Positions 49,501 to 60,535 of a DNA stretch of 64,000 nucleotides are shown here, in pieces (position 1 is the stretch's first letter; every line of letters begins with the position of its first letter). The notes below the pieces were generated by a model, which worked only from the letters and a program-made list of their open reading frames with translations, searched no databases and was not told the DNA's origin. A program made the translations under genes and the position numbers. Source of the DNA: Agelaius tricolor (taxonomy: Eukaryota > Chordata > Aves > Passeriformes > Icteridae); assembly GCA_023055355.1 (NCBI GenBank), contig JALJCS010000004.1:31834744-31898743 (forward strand). Reading direction: 5' to 3'.

Positions 49501-50576
49501 TTCACAAATTCAATGTAGATGCAGAGATCCACCCTGCTTCATCAATTAAACCAGTTCAGCAAGAAAAAAATTGTAGAGAATATTTCTTCTTTATTACGGC
49601 ACCATTTTGTTTAGAGCACCAGAAAAAGTCAGGGACATCATCTGATCATCCATACAAAGTTGAAAATATTGCTCGAAAAGTAAACAAGAGCTTTCTTTTG
49701 CCTCAGAGAGCAGATGGTACAATGCAGTGTCAGATAATGTACTAAGATGAAAACAGGAGAGCCCAATGAAAATTCCAACATCCACAAAAAGTAGTTGGTG
49801 GTCCAAAGTACAAAAGGCCAGCACAAAACCAGAATTAGTTTGAAGCAACAATAGTTTGATATCAGCTCAGAGGAAGTTGAACAGACATTAGTACAGAGCA
49901 TTTTTATTTGATTTGAAAATTAAACAAATTCAAAATTAGGGCTATGTTTTCTAATAAATAAAAGATAAACCATGCATTTTACTCAGTTACATTGATAACA
50001 ATACAAAGTGGTCAGATTTTTTGACTCTTATAGCAAAGTATCCAGACAGATACTGAAAAAGACCAAGAATTGAAGTCCAGGTAAAGTAATTTGCCTTTGC
50101 CAGTGAACCTGTAGGGTAGTATATGATCTCATGAAAACATCAGCAGTACAATTCTGATCCTTTCTGGCATTTAGGCTTCTTAATTATACATATAAATGCA
50201 GAATTAGAATTTTTTTGCAGCCAAATTTAAAAATTTCAGGTGGCAGATTCTAGCTTAGACAGTTTTACTCAGCCTCACATTTAAAGATTATGATCCACTT
50301 CTCCACTCATCATTTTACTTGCATTAACCATGGAGTTCTTAATTACAGTTTTATCTAAACTCACTGATGGTCTATATCAAATCTCAGGAAATGCCTTCCA
50401 GACATAGTTTCTGCTGAAGAGAACACTGCAGCACCACATCTTGATTTGCTGTGAATCACCTGCTTCTAGAACAAGGTTTTCCATTAAAAAATACATCACT
50501 TTGGTGATTTTAGAGTCAAACCATGGACTATACAGCTCTGTAAAACCATTCTCAATCAACACAGCCCCTTTCATAG
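46561..50576. other. Unique non-coding sequence
   Basis: AT-rich except for a GC-richer patch at about 47820-48400, where overlapping 60-120-codon frames exist on both strands without motifs. A small local repeat (cacatggagc twice) lies at about 47832-47855. No transposon, exon or RNA gene recognised. Confidence 0.5.
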
Positions 50577-50642
50577 AGGTGCTATGGCCTATTATTTCAT
50601 GCAATGTCACAAAGGTGCTGTGGCCTATTATTTCATGCAATG
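50577..50642. repeat. Tandem duplication, 36-bp unit
   Basis: The unit aggtgctatggcctattatttcatgcaatgtcacaa (50577-50612) is followed by a second copy of its first 30 bases (50613-50642) with one difference (a to g). Confidence 0.95.
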
Positions 50643-50689
50643 CTTTCCTTTTTCAGAGAACTGAAAGGCCTTAATGTGCAGAGGTGTGG

Positions 50690-51093
50690 GCCAGGGAGAC
50701 CTGAAGAAGAGAATCAGCTCAGGGAAGAAAGCAAGAAAACAAATAGAAGAGACCTCATCATAGTCTACTGCTTCCTGAAGAGGGGAAGCAAAGAGGCAGA
50801 CGCTGATCTCTGTGGTGACCAGTGACAGGACCCAAAGAAATGGCCTGAACTTGTTTCAGGGAAGGTTTAGGTTGGATATTAGGAAAAGGTTCTTCACACA
50901 GAGGGTGGTTGGGCCCTGGAAGAGGCTCCCAAGGGAAGTGGTCACACACCAGCCTGACAGAGTTCAAGAGCAGTTTGGACAATGCTCTCAGGCACATGGT
51001 GTGATTCTTGGGGATGGTCCTGTGCAAAGTCAGGAGTTGAGCCCAATGATCCTTGTGGATCTCTTCCAACTCAGAATGTCCTGTGATACAATG
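50690..51093 (+). mobile_element. CR1 LINE 3' end fragment, about 0.4 kb
   Basis: Sense-oriented CR1: a decayed stretch from about 50690 leads into 'gtggtgaccagtgacaggac', 'gttggatattaggaaaaggttcttcac', 'ggctcccaagggaagtgg', then the 3' UTR and a decayed tail ('actcagaatgtcctgtgatacaatga'). It has the same 3' subfamily flavour as the copy at 45590-46560 but the opposite orientation. Confidence 0.95.
50812..51093 (+). pseudogene. CR1 ORF2 extreme C-terminus remnant
   Basis: A plus-strand open frame starts [18 protein letters not shown] and continues [18 protein letters not shown] and RLPREVV, the typical end of CR1 ORF2. The frame then reads on through the 3' UTR without the original stop. 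It is only a tail fragment of the reverse transcriptase protein and cannot be functional. Confidence 0.9.
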
Positions 51094-53734
51094 AACTTAA
51101 GAATTTTCATGTTGTTGTAGTCATTGGCAGAGACAGAGAAAACAGAAGGACATCTGTTACACGCTTATCTTGGCTACCCATCTAGTACCTACTGTAATCA
51201 CTTCAGAAATGCACTACTGGATTGGGACATGCAGGAGAAGCACCCTCCTCTGCAGACCTTTCAGGTCAGAGAGAGCAGAGTGGGAGACAGAGGCACAACT
51301 GGCTGAATAAGACAAGTAAGCTCCTCCACAGTCAAGTAGCTGAGCTGAGACCTTGATCCCCTCCACTGGAATGCTGAAACTTCAGTCCCAGTGGCTGGAT
51401 GGAGCAAAGGGGAGGATGGTGAATATCTGGGCAAAGCTAGATACCACTGCGGACTCTGCAGGCAGGAGGCACAAGATACCTGACAGCAAATGGGATGTTC
51501 TTTCTGTAGAAAACATAAGGACCTTAAGAGCAGGACCACCACAAAGCAGAGGAGAAAAGGGAATACATTTATAGCATTGCCTTCAGCAGTACCCAAAGTG
51601 TAGGACATCTAGAACAGGCTGTGACTGTTCTATAACCTGGTGAGCCTGAGGATATGGACTGTTGTTGAAGCAGGGGAATGCACTCCAAGTTGTTGGAAAA
51701 CTTTTTGATGCACACCCAAGAGCGTTCTCTTGGCAGCACCATTTTTAAATATGCAAGGAACTAAGCCTGTCACATCAGCTCCTGGTGAACCACAGGCTCC
51801 TTCAGAGATATAGGATTCATCTTTTTGCAAGGAGTGGATAGCCCATTCCCTGCAGGAGCATGGTCTCAAGGGACATGAAACACTGCTTTTATCTCCTGCT
51901 TTTATCTCAGTCTCTGGACTTGCGAGCTTTCACTGAAGTGATTCCAGTGAAGAAAGTCTTAGGTGAGATTATCCACATTACAGGTGGCCCAGACCCACAA
52001 AATGCAGAACAACTCTCTCCAAAACATCTGGGGCCTGAGGCTCAAGGGTGAGAAATTTGCTTCATGTGGAAATACTGTAAAACACAGGAAAAAGAAATAA
52101 TTACTATAATAAGATACCAGAAATGGTTGTGAGGTCTTATATGTAGATGAAGATATTTGCCAGTCTTTATCACTGCCAGGGGATGACACAGAATCACTGC
52201 TAGAATTTGCTCAGTATGCATTCATGATTTCTTGTCCTTTCACAGTCCTTGCTCAGATGGGCCAAACAGTGCTGTCAGCAACTTCTGCAAACATGTGTCT
52301 TCCAGGAATTCACACTCATAATGTATACCTCTCAGTGGCTTTAAAAATAGCATTCTGATATTTGAGTTGAAGAAAAATGAGGAAGAATCCATGGAAATTA
52401 GCAGCAAATTGGTAATACTGACCAATGTTGTTAATATACTAATACATAACAGTGTATTCCCAGGTAAAGCAAAAAGAATTGTGAGTAAGGCAAATGCAGC
52501 TCAGGGCACACAGCAAACACTGTCTGGCTGTGCTTACAGAGACTGTTAAATAGTAGCTCCTGAATATTTAAGATACAGCTCTCAGTTTCGCTCCAAAGAT
52601 CTGGCTAAGCTCAAATGCAAAACATAGTTTGACGCTCCTTTGGAAGACTGAATAGCAATAATCCACCCTGGCATTTACACAGTGCTTCTCTCTTCGCTGT
52701 TTTACAGACATTATTCAATCAATTCTTGTGTCTCTCCAGGAATAAAAATACGCCTTTCAGGAATGGGGAAACTGAGGAAGAGAAGCAAAACACTTTTGCA
52801 TGGCTCACAGAGATTTGGTCACAGCAGACGTTGTTGGATTCAGGAGGCCACTCCACCCCCATCTGCCACCCCCACCACAAGTCCACACCTTCCCCTTTTG
52901 GTGTTAGTGAAATACAAATGCTTCCTTTTCTTATGTGCTTGCCAAGACCTGGGGCAGAAGCCTATCATATTCTCAGGTATGCCAGTGGATGTGGTCATTC
53001 CACAAAGTAATTTATAATATGTACAAAAGCTTCTTCTAAGAGTGTTTGTATGATATATGGGGTTAGTAAAGGCCTAATAAAGACTAAGCCACACTAATAA
53101 AATGCAAAGGTTGTCATTTAGAATGGAAAATCCTGTGATTTAAAGGCAGTAGCCAAATATTGGATCATTTTATATATTGTTAATAAATCAGAACAAGCAA
53201 GGCACAGAACATCTGGTGTAAAAGTTAAAGCTCTTATCAAAGTCCACCAGATAGGGACTCCAGGATTTCTGTGCTGGGTAAACCCCAACGCCTGTGTGAG
53301 AATCTCCTCCACTGTACTGGTGGCATCACATACATTTTGCCTGTGCTGATTTGGCACAGGGGTGACTTTTGTGGAGAAGGTCCTGTCACCTGTTGCTGTC
53401 ACCCTACTTTCAGGTCCATTTGATCAGGTGTCTGTAGTCTAGTCAGGTGCAAGAGGCGCTGCAAACAGGGTATGTAAAACTTCACAAGCACATCACAAGT
53501 GTTTCCTGCCTGGCACACACAAAACATGGCTATGATTTAGTGAGCTACAGACCACCTCTTGTGAGGAATCCAAGGAGCCTTTGTCGCCCATTGGGTAACA
53601 TGTAGGGGAGCGTACCAATTCTAGAGCAAACCCTTGATGTTAAAACCCAATGTCTTTTCCACCAGCTCCATCAATACCAAGGACACCCAATAAACTGGCA
53701 ACCAGCTCCCACTTTCTTTCCAATAGGAACTTAT
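51094..53734. other. Unique non-coding sequence, nothing recognised
   Basis: No transposon recognised. Overlapping frames of 94 and 111 codons (52682-53017, plus) and one of 115 codons (51261-51608, minus) have no known motifs. Confidence 0.5.
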
Positions 53735-54190
53735 TCACAGAATCACAGAATCACTAGGTTGGAAGACACCTTCAAGATCATTGAGTCCAACCCGTGCCTG
53801 AACACTTCAACTAAACCATGGCATCAAGTGCCATATCCAATCTTTTTTTCAACACATCCAGGAATGGTGACTCCACCACCTCCCTGGGCAGGCCATTCCA
53901 GAACTTTATCGCTCCTTCTGTAAAGGACATTTTCCTAATATCCAACCTGTATTTCCCTTGATGCAACTTGAGACTGTGACCTTTGGTTCTGTCAGTTGTT
54001 CCCTGGAGAAAGAGACCAACCCCACCTGACTACAGCCACCTTTCAGGGAATTGCAGAGAGTGATAAGGGCACCTCTGAGTCTCCTTTTCTCCAGACTAAA
54101 CACTCCCAACTCCCTCAGTCATTCCTCACAAGGGTTTGTGTTCCAAGCCCCTCACCAGCCTTGTTGCCTCCTCTGGAGGGATTTGTGTCT
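53735..54190 (-). mobile_element. CR1 LINE 3' end fragment, about 0.45 kb
   Basis: It opens with two intact antisense octamers (tcacagaatcacagaatcac, 53735-53754), then 'ggttggaagacaccttcaagatcattgagtccaacc', and an antisense ORF2 end ('aaaggacattttcctaatatccaacc', 'cttttctccagactaaacactcccaac'). The preserved tail and lower divergence suggest a younger copy than those at 5.5 or 58.0 kb. Confidence 0.97.
53906..54109 (-). pseudogene. CR1 ORF2 C-terminal remnant
   Basis: The minus-strand frame starts [18 protein letters not shown] and goes on [20 protein letters not shown], the conserved CR1 ORF2 segment near its C-terminus. The frame then leaves the true one and ends early, so it is a broken remnant. 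Confidence 0.9.
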
Positions 54191-55095
54191 TAGGAACACA
54201 GGGCATTCCTCAGCACATGTATCCATGCTTACCAATGCCTTCCCTGTGCAGTAGTGCTGAATAAAATGTGACTGTTCATGTGAGCAGTTCATGTGGCTTA
54301 TGTGACAGCAACCTTTGGTGTTTCACTTATCACAGTCTGTTTCCTGAGGCATTGATATTTTATCCATGATCTTGAATCATAACATCTTGTGATCAGCATG
54401 AAAAGCTCTTTATGCAGAAACTTTGCCATTTCCATTTCCATCTAGGTGCTTCCTCTAGCCTTTGGAGAGCTCGGATATGCTGGTCACTATGACAATGCTC
54501 TCCAGATGGGGTTTGTAAGGTATCCATACCCCAGGGAATGGAGTGCCTTATGTCTGATCTTTCAGCCCTATAACTGCTTAAGCTTTGCAAATAAGGGAAC
54601 ACTTAAAAGCCACTGTTTGACAATAACAGGAGAAATTTACCAGAAGATCAAATAGCAAACACATTGTTAAAATGATATTTAATGAAGAAATTTTTCCTTG
54701 GGTTCTGCAGTGCTGCCACTTGCCTGTGATTCTGACTAATCAGTACCTGTAATGTCTTTTAAGGCTGTCATGTCCTGGAGAGTTTTAGATCTGTGTCTTT
54801 TCTGCTTTTATAGCTAATGATGACTACAGGAGCCACCTCTGACAATTATTTTAGGCAGTCTTTTTTCCCCCAGTGTATACAGAAACACCTTCTTCTCATC
54901 CCTCCCTATCTTCTGGTTTAACAGACCCTTGCCTCTAATGACCAGCTCTAGGGGTGCTATATGCTAAGCAGGAGCTGGGGTTATATCTTCTATCCATTAG
55001 GGTCTTTTAATTAATGTTTCCATGGAATATCCAAACTAGAGCACTGATAGCTCCAAGCTTAAACAGTATTTTCAATTTACCATGTTAAATTTCAA
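54191..55095. other. Unique non-coding sequence
   Basis: Nothing recognised beyond short frames. A small AT-rich inverted repeat (gttaaat/atttaac) near 55083-55100 lies directly before and partly in the palindrome that follows. Confidence 0.5.
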
Positions 55096-55135
55096 TTTAA
55101 CATCATGCCTTTAGTCTTTAAGGCATGATGTTAAA
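55096..55135. repeat. Perfect short inverted repeat (16-bp arms, 8-base loop)
   Basis: Arm tttaacatcatgcctt (55096-55111), loop tagtcttt, then the exact reverse complement (55120-55135). With the flanking 'gttaaatttcaatttaac' it makes a three-part set of related arms, as if one short segment had been copied and inverted. Confidence 0.97.
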
Positions 55136-57789
55136 GCTTTACAAGTCATATATTCAAGAAGTTATTAACCAGATAAACATAGCCTGAATATCAGTTCACT
55201 AGCAGCACCACAGAAATAGTAATCACAATCCCTCAGCATTGTAGAAAGTGTTACCATGATCTCTTTGTCTAATATATGATAGAACTGGAAAATGTATTAG
55301 CTTGTTTGGTTAGTGCTTCTTTACCCCCACTGTAGCTTCATATCCTCAAAGGAGCTTAGTCACACTAATACTGCCCCAATATTAAATAATGGAAATGTTG
55401 TACTACTAGTTTTCATCATTTTCAACTAAAATGCAGCTGCCTGCATGACTGGACATTTTCCCAAAGCAGAATTTCAACAGTCATTACAGAAGCTGGTGCA
55501 TGCCCTGGAGCTCCAATTTAACACCTTCAAACCACAGGCTTAGCTGTTCAAGTTTTATGGTTTAAAATTTATGCTAAAATTCATTTTATAGTTGAAAATT
55601 TATTTTATTTTAAACTCTCCAGAATGCCCTCCAGCCAGTTAATAAATGGCAGAATAGGCTTATTGTCTTCCAGCCAAATTGAACCAGGGATGGTATACAG
55701 CAGCACAACCACACCACACAGAATGAGCAACCAAACAACTCTAAGAGACACAGTACAAGAATCCTTAGTCATTTTACATCCATGAGAAGTTCTCACTGGG
55801 CTCATTAATAATTTTTGCCTGCATTATGTTGGTTGTATACAAAGTTTATGTGTTTGTGTGAGAGAGATAGCAAACCACACTGAGCTAAACAGTCAGGAAG
55901 GGGTTTAACCACTGCAGCATGGCAAGCAACTGCAGCCCTTCAACAGACAGAGAGTAGAGCTGGTGAGTGCTGAGTATTAATACTCACTCCAACTCTCCTG
56001 TGACACTCCTTTGTCTCCCAGAATCATAAAGTTCACCAAAGTAAGCATAATTGTTTCCACTCCTAGCAGAGTATCTGCAGAGAAAGATGACACTTTGCCT
56101 TTGGCAAAGGGGAGTAACACCCTGGCACATATGCCTGCTCTCTCAACAAGCTGTTGTGCCATCAACCTGAAAGTGTCAAAACAAAAGTTTTTTGTTTTCC
56201 TGCCTAACCTGCTTTCCTCCCAAAGAACAAACCTCATTTCAGAAACAGGCATTTCACAAAACCTCTTCTGAGGTGCTTTCATCGCAATGTAAGGCTCTGT
56301 CCCCTATAGTAGGTGGACCCTCAATCAAAATGCGCATGTGGGTATGAGCTTGAGGAGCTGTTCAAGCAAAAATGCTTGCAGGTCTGCAGGTACAACATCC
56401 AGATCCAGCTAGCAAAAGATTGCAGAGCAACAGCAAAATGAAGGACATAGCATATTTTTGCATCCTCTGTAAGGTGAAGATGAAATCTTAATGCTGGATT
56501 CAAAGACTGAAAAGTGAATGAGAAAATAAGGCAGGAAAGTACTATGGTAAGGAGATGGCTTTCATGGAGCTGTTTTGAGCAAACTGTAGGGACCAAACAT
56601 TTATAATATGTCCATTTATATGCCTTTAGACCTGCAACTTAGACAAATGATGAGAAAGACAATGCATAAGTGCTTCAATGTATGAGTGTCTCTTCTGCTA
56701 GGCTTTTTGACTTTAAAATAGCTAAGCCTGCATGTTTGAAAATTTCCAAGTTACAGTACAATAGAATTTCATTTTTACTAAAAATGAGGACTTTGTCACC
56801 TCCTGCCACTTCATCTCTCAGTTCTCTGTTATGACAGCCCAGCTCTTCCATAGGTCCTTAACTCATATGGAGAGCTGCCTCTGACAGATGAACAGGCTGA
56901 AGATCTGGCAGAGATCCAGAAGCACAGGAGCTCATAACAATTACGGATGACACAAACTGACAAGGTGGCAAATAACCATGGGGACTCTTTGGTATAGTGG
57001 CACACACACATAAAATATATAAATTCATAATACATACACATAATATAAATGATGTTTGTGTATACACACACAAATATATGTGCATATTTGCTTAAGCAAC
57101 CTGGATTGTTTGGAGAATTTGAACTATTTATGCAAAATAGGCTTCTATGTGACTATTTAGTACATGGCCATGGTCATAAAAGGAAGCCTTAAAGTCATGC
57201 CTACAAATGCATGGGCTGCACTGTGAGTGGCAGTGTGATGAGTCTCAGCTCAACAGGAATTAATCTTTTGATGTAGAGACAAATCAGATTATTATAGTTC
57301 TTGAACAGATAAAAAAGAAGAACAGGAAACAGCTGAGAGTATGAATTTCCCTCTGACCATAATGTCAGTGAGCTGGATACTGGGCATCTGGACAGTTTTG
57401 AAGATCACATACTCAACACTTAGGAATGCATACACACAAACTACAGACATGAAAAGGCTACAGAAAAGAGCCATACAATGATCTGATGGGGTGAAAGAAG
57501 TATCTTACAGCAAGGATTTAGAGATCTCCTCTGAAATCTTTAATGGTTTTAAGTTACAGAGAAACAGGAAATTTGAGAAAAATCTTCATTGTAGTCTACT
57601 AATACCTCCATGGAAAAAAAACCACTGGGTTTTCAAAAGCCTTTTAGTTCAGCAGAGAAAGATACAAAAGGAACCAGTGTCTAGTTAAAGGATAAAGCCA
57701 GAAATGTTAAAATGATAACAATGACTCACTTTTTGCTGATTTTTAGCTGCTGGAGAAAACTATCAAAGCAGTCAAAGCCTTTTGCATTT
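55136..57789. other. Unique AT-rich non-coding sequence
   Basis: No transposon recognised. The minus-strand frame 55605-55805 (66 codons) contains one strongly hydrophobic stretch (see findings) but nothing else that supports a gene. A CA/TA-rich microsatellite-like stretch lies at 56998-57085. Confidence 0.5.
56998..57085. repeat. Degenerate CA/TA-rich repeat
   Basis: Runs of CA (cacacacaca) at both ends with AT-rich CATA/TATA units between them. A decayed compound microsatellite. Confidence 0.8.
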
Positions 57790-57925
57790 GTTAAAATTAT
57801 TTCAGGTTTTTCAATCCATCAAGGGTGTTCCTCCTTTTGTCCTTTCAGTTCTCTTCCCTTATGCCCTGGAGAGAACTGAGCAAGCAACTGGGTGAGTGCT
57901 TGGCTGGTGGGATCAACCCACCTGA
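57790..57925 (+). mobile_element. Fragment of an LTR 3' end, plus orientation
   Basis: The segment 'gcaactgggtgagtgcttggctggtgggatcaacccacc' and the preceding 'gtcctttcagttctcttccc' correspond, in the opposite orientation, to the terminus that opens the LTRs at 24539 and 35420 (compare 'tgtggtgggttggctttggctg'). Only the last part of the LTR is recognisable; the rest is lost or too diverged. Confidence 0.55.
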
Positions 57926-58010
57926 CTCTGCCACAGAAACAGATAGAATATAATTGTAGGGGACTGTTTTGGCACAACTATGTTGGCCATCTGAGTCCTT
58001 GGAAAGACAC

Positions 58011-58190
58011 TCACAGAATCATTTAGATTGGAAGAGATTTCTCAGACCAAGTTCAACTGTTAACCTAGCACAGCCAAGTCCACCTCTCAAGCCATGTCCC
58101 TAAGTGTCATATCTCTACATCATTTAAATACCTCCATGGATGGTGACTTAAGTCTGGGCAGCCTGTTCCAATGCTTGACAAAAATCATGT
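58011..58190 (-). mobile_element. CR1 LINE 3' end fragment, about 0.18 kb
   Basis: Antisense tail tcacagaatcatttagattgg, then 'caactgttaacctagcacagccaagtccacc', 'ccatgtccctaagtgtcatatct' and 'gggcagcctgttccaatgcttgac'. It belongs to the CR1 subfamily with the 'gttaacctagcac' 3' UTR, and is cut off after about 180 bp. Confidence 0.93.
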
Positions 58191-58649
58191 CATCAGGATG
58201 CACTAAAGCCATCACTGCAACTTGACCCAAGTCTGGACTTCTGCTCCAGGTCAGAGCCACCTTGTAGCAGATAAGCAGACCGGGAAATTCCTGTCATCAT
58301 CTATCTCTAAACAAAGTATCCATTTCCTTTAAAGGTAAAAACACAGACCTTGCAAACATCAACTGTATTCTTACAGCCCACTTGGAAAAACCAATTAATA
58401 GAGGTGGCTAATCCTGATTCTGTTAGAAATGTGGATAGAACTGTTGGGAAGTTTGGACAAATTTTCTTCAACCTATGTAGTGAATAGGTGGACTTAAAAA
58501 AAAAAAAAGATCTGTTAATAAAGCCTAAGCAAGCCAAGCTCCTGAAGGACAGTTCTCACCCACCTGGGGGCTGATGGGTCACGTTCATTTCTCTCCAGCT
58601 GAGTCCAGCCTTGGGCACTTACTGGTAGCAAACAAGAGGAGAGCATAAC
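58191..58649. other. Unique non-coding sequence between two CR1 copies
   Basis: About 460 bp with an A-run at about 58496-58508. No gene or repeat recognised. Confidence 0.5.
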
Positions 58650-58885
58650 CTTTCCATTGGTGCCCAGTGACAACAGAAGGGACAATGAATACCAACTGGA
58701 GGTTCCCTCTGAACATCAGGAAACATATTTTTAATATGAGGAAAACCCAGCACTGGTACAGGGCTGTGCAGGCATCTTGTAGAGTCATCCTCCCTGGAGA
58801 TGTTCGAAAGCCACGCGTACAAGGTGCTGGCAAACTGGTTGCAGATGGCTCTGCTTGAGCAGAGGGTTTGAGCAGCAGAGGTTTA
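58650..58885 (+). mobile_element. CR1 LINE 3' end fragment, about 0.24 kb
   Basis: Sense orientation: 'ttggtgcccagtgacaacagaagggacaatg', 'ggaggttccctctgaacatcagg', 'cagcactggtacagg', 'cctggagatgttcgaaag', then a decayed 3' UTR ending around 'gagcagagggtttgagcag'. The octamer tail is lost. It lies 460 bp from the CR1 at 58011-58190 and points the other way. Confidence 0.85.
58667..58858 (+). pseudogene. CR1 ORF2 extreme C-terminus remnant
   Basis: The plus-strand frame reads RFPLNIRKHIFNMRKTQHW, a decayed match to the conserved end of CR1 ORF2 (pattern F-x-L-N-x-R-K ... HW). A short, broken remnant with no function of its own. Confidence 0.7.
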
Positions 58886-60464
58886 GCAGCAGCAGCCATA
58901 CTGTTACTCTGTAATTTTCAAGAGGAACCAGTGCCCAGAGGGGTTTATGAATGCCACAGTTAGGTCTACAGCTGTTAATTTTCCACCTCCTATCTGGGAT
59001 GTCCTTGGTGATGGCAGCCAAAACTATGGCCTGGGAATGTAGTGAAACTATGAGTGGTCAATTTTCCTGGGCCTGGCTTTATTGGCAACTAGACTGCCAA
59101 AACAGGATTGATCGTACCCTGCTTTTTCTTATACTTAGGGGACTTCACTTCCATTTAATCCTATGTCAGGTCTCCCATGTGCAGGACAAACTCCGTGAAA
59201 GCTGCAGAGTGACAGCCTACCAGTGCTTCTAGCAATTCCATTTGGCAGCATGTAAGCACAAGATGTTGAAAACCAAGTAACACTAGGGAGTTATGCTGCA
59301 TCTCAGCATGGGCTCCCAGGCACTCTCCTCCCAAAAAGGCAGATGTGAAAACTGTGGGATTTTGGGATGCACTCCTTAGAGATGCTTATTAAACAGAATA
59401 GATTAAAGCAGGTATTGTTCCTAGGCCAACTTTTATTATGTTTACATAATGCTAAGTCAGATGTGCTTGCTAATCACTTTCAATAGCATTAGCTTTTTTA
59501 ACATAGTACTTGTGTTGATATACAAAATAAAATAATTTATTGAAATAAAAGGTCAGCTGAAAAATCATTGTCTCTTCCAAGCCTTCTCTGTTTGAGTTAC
59601 AGGGTTATTCTCTTTACTGTAGGGATAATAGGGATTATATTTCACAGAAGGCTCCAGAATATTATCCATCTCATTCTTTTGTACCCCAGGAGAGGTTATT
59701 TCAGGTTTTGTGGATCCCTAAGGAAGAAGAACGGAATCATATTTCAAGCCCAAATGCTCTGCATGTGCAAGCATGTTCTAAAGGAGACAGGACAAAGGCA
59801 GGCCAGACTGATACTACCTCACATGTCGTTGGGTGCCATATGCTTCTTTTCTCCTGAAGCAAATCCCCAAACCCAAGTAGGTACAGAAATACATAAAAAA
59901 ATCAGATCTTCACATTTGTGATTTCCTTTGAAGCTTTCATTTTTGAGGTATGTGCTGCCTTACATTTTTGAGGTATGTGCTGCCTTACACTTCTGATCTG
60001 TCTCAGATCTCCATGAGCTTTCTGCTCCTGAAATGGGGCTAAATCACTCCAGAAATCACATGTAGGTTGAATATTTGGTGAATGCTGGCATGTCCAAATC
60101 TTCAGGAGTATCTGATTCTTACCTGACTCGGTTTCCTCATACATGGGGTGGTTGTTGAGAGTGCAGAGACAGAGAAGACATGCCAGCACTGTGTGTGCCA
60201 CAGGACAAAGAAGTCATTGGAGCAGTGCCATGGCAATTTTGTGTCTTCAAATTTTGTGTGTTACAGCTTGCATTCCCCAAAAGTTTTGTCCAGTATTTTA
60301 CAGTAACTGTAAAGGACATACAATGTGATTTTGTCATTGTCTCATGCATAGATCCATATTGCACAGGCTGAGAATCCAGGTGTTTTCCAAATTCACCTTG
60401 GCTTCTTGCACCAGATGAAGCCAAAGCCTGTCATCAACAAAACTTAGCAATGAAAGGGTAATTC
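58886..60464. other. Unique non-coding sequence
   Basis: Contains the 25-bp tandem duplication at 59939-59988 listed separately. Frames up to 117 codons (59568-59921, plus) have no known motif. Nothing else recognised. Confidence 0.5.
59939..59988. repeat. Exact tandem duplication, 25-bp unit
   Basis: The 25-mer starting atttttgaggtatgtgctgc and ending cttac occurs twice head to tail without mismatch (59939-59963 and 59964-59988). Confidence 0.98.
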
Positions 60465-60535
60465 AGGCTCTAGGGAAGGGACTCTTGGAGGTCAACAGGT
60501 TCAACCTCCTGCTCAAAGCAGGGCTACATTTCTTG
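60465..60535 (-). mobile_element. Short CR1 3' UTR fragment
   Basis: The stretch 'agggaagggactcttggaggtcaacaggttcaacctcctgctcaaagcagggc' matches the antisense CR1 3' UTR pattern (gaagggacctctggaggtcat...ccaacc...ctgctcaaagcaggg). About 70 bp only, with the tail lost. Confidence 0.75.

Noticed and set aside
50577..50642. CRISPR-like repeats
   Set aside because: Only two head-to-tail copies, no spacers, and the genome is vertebrate.
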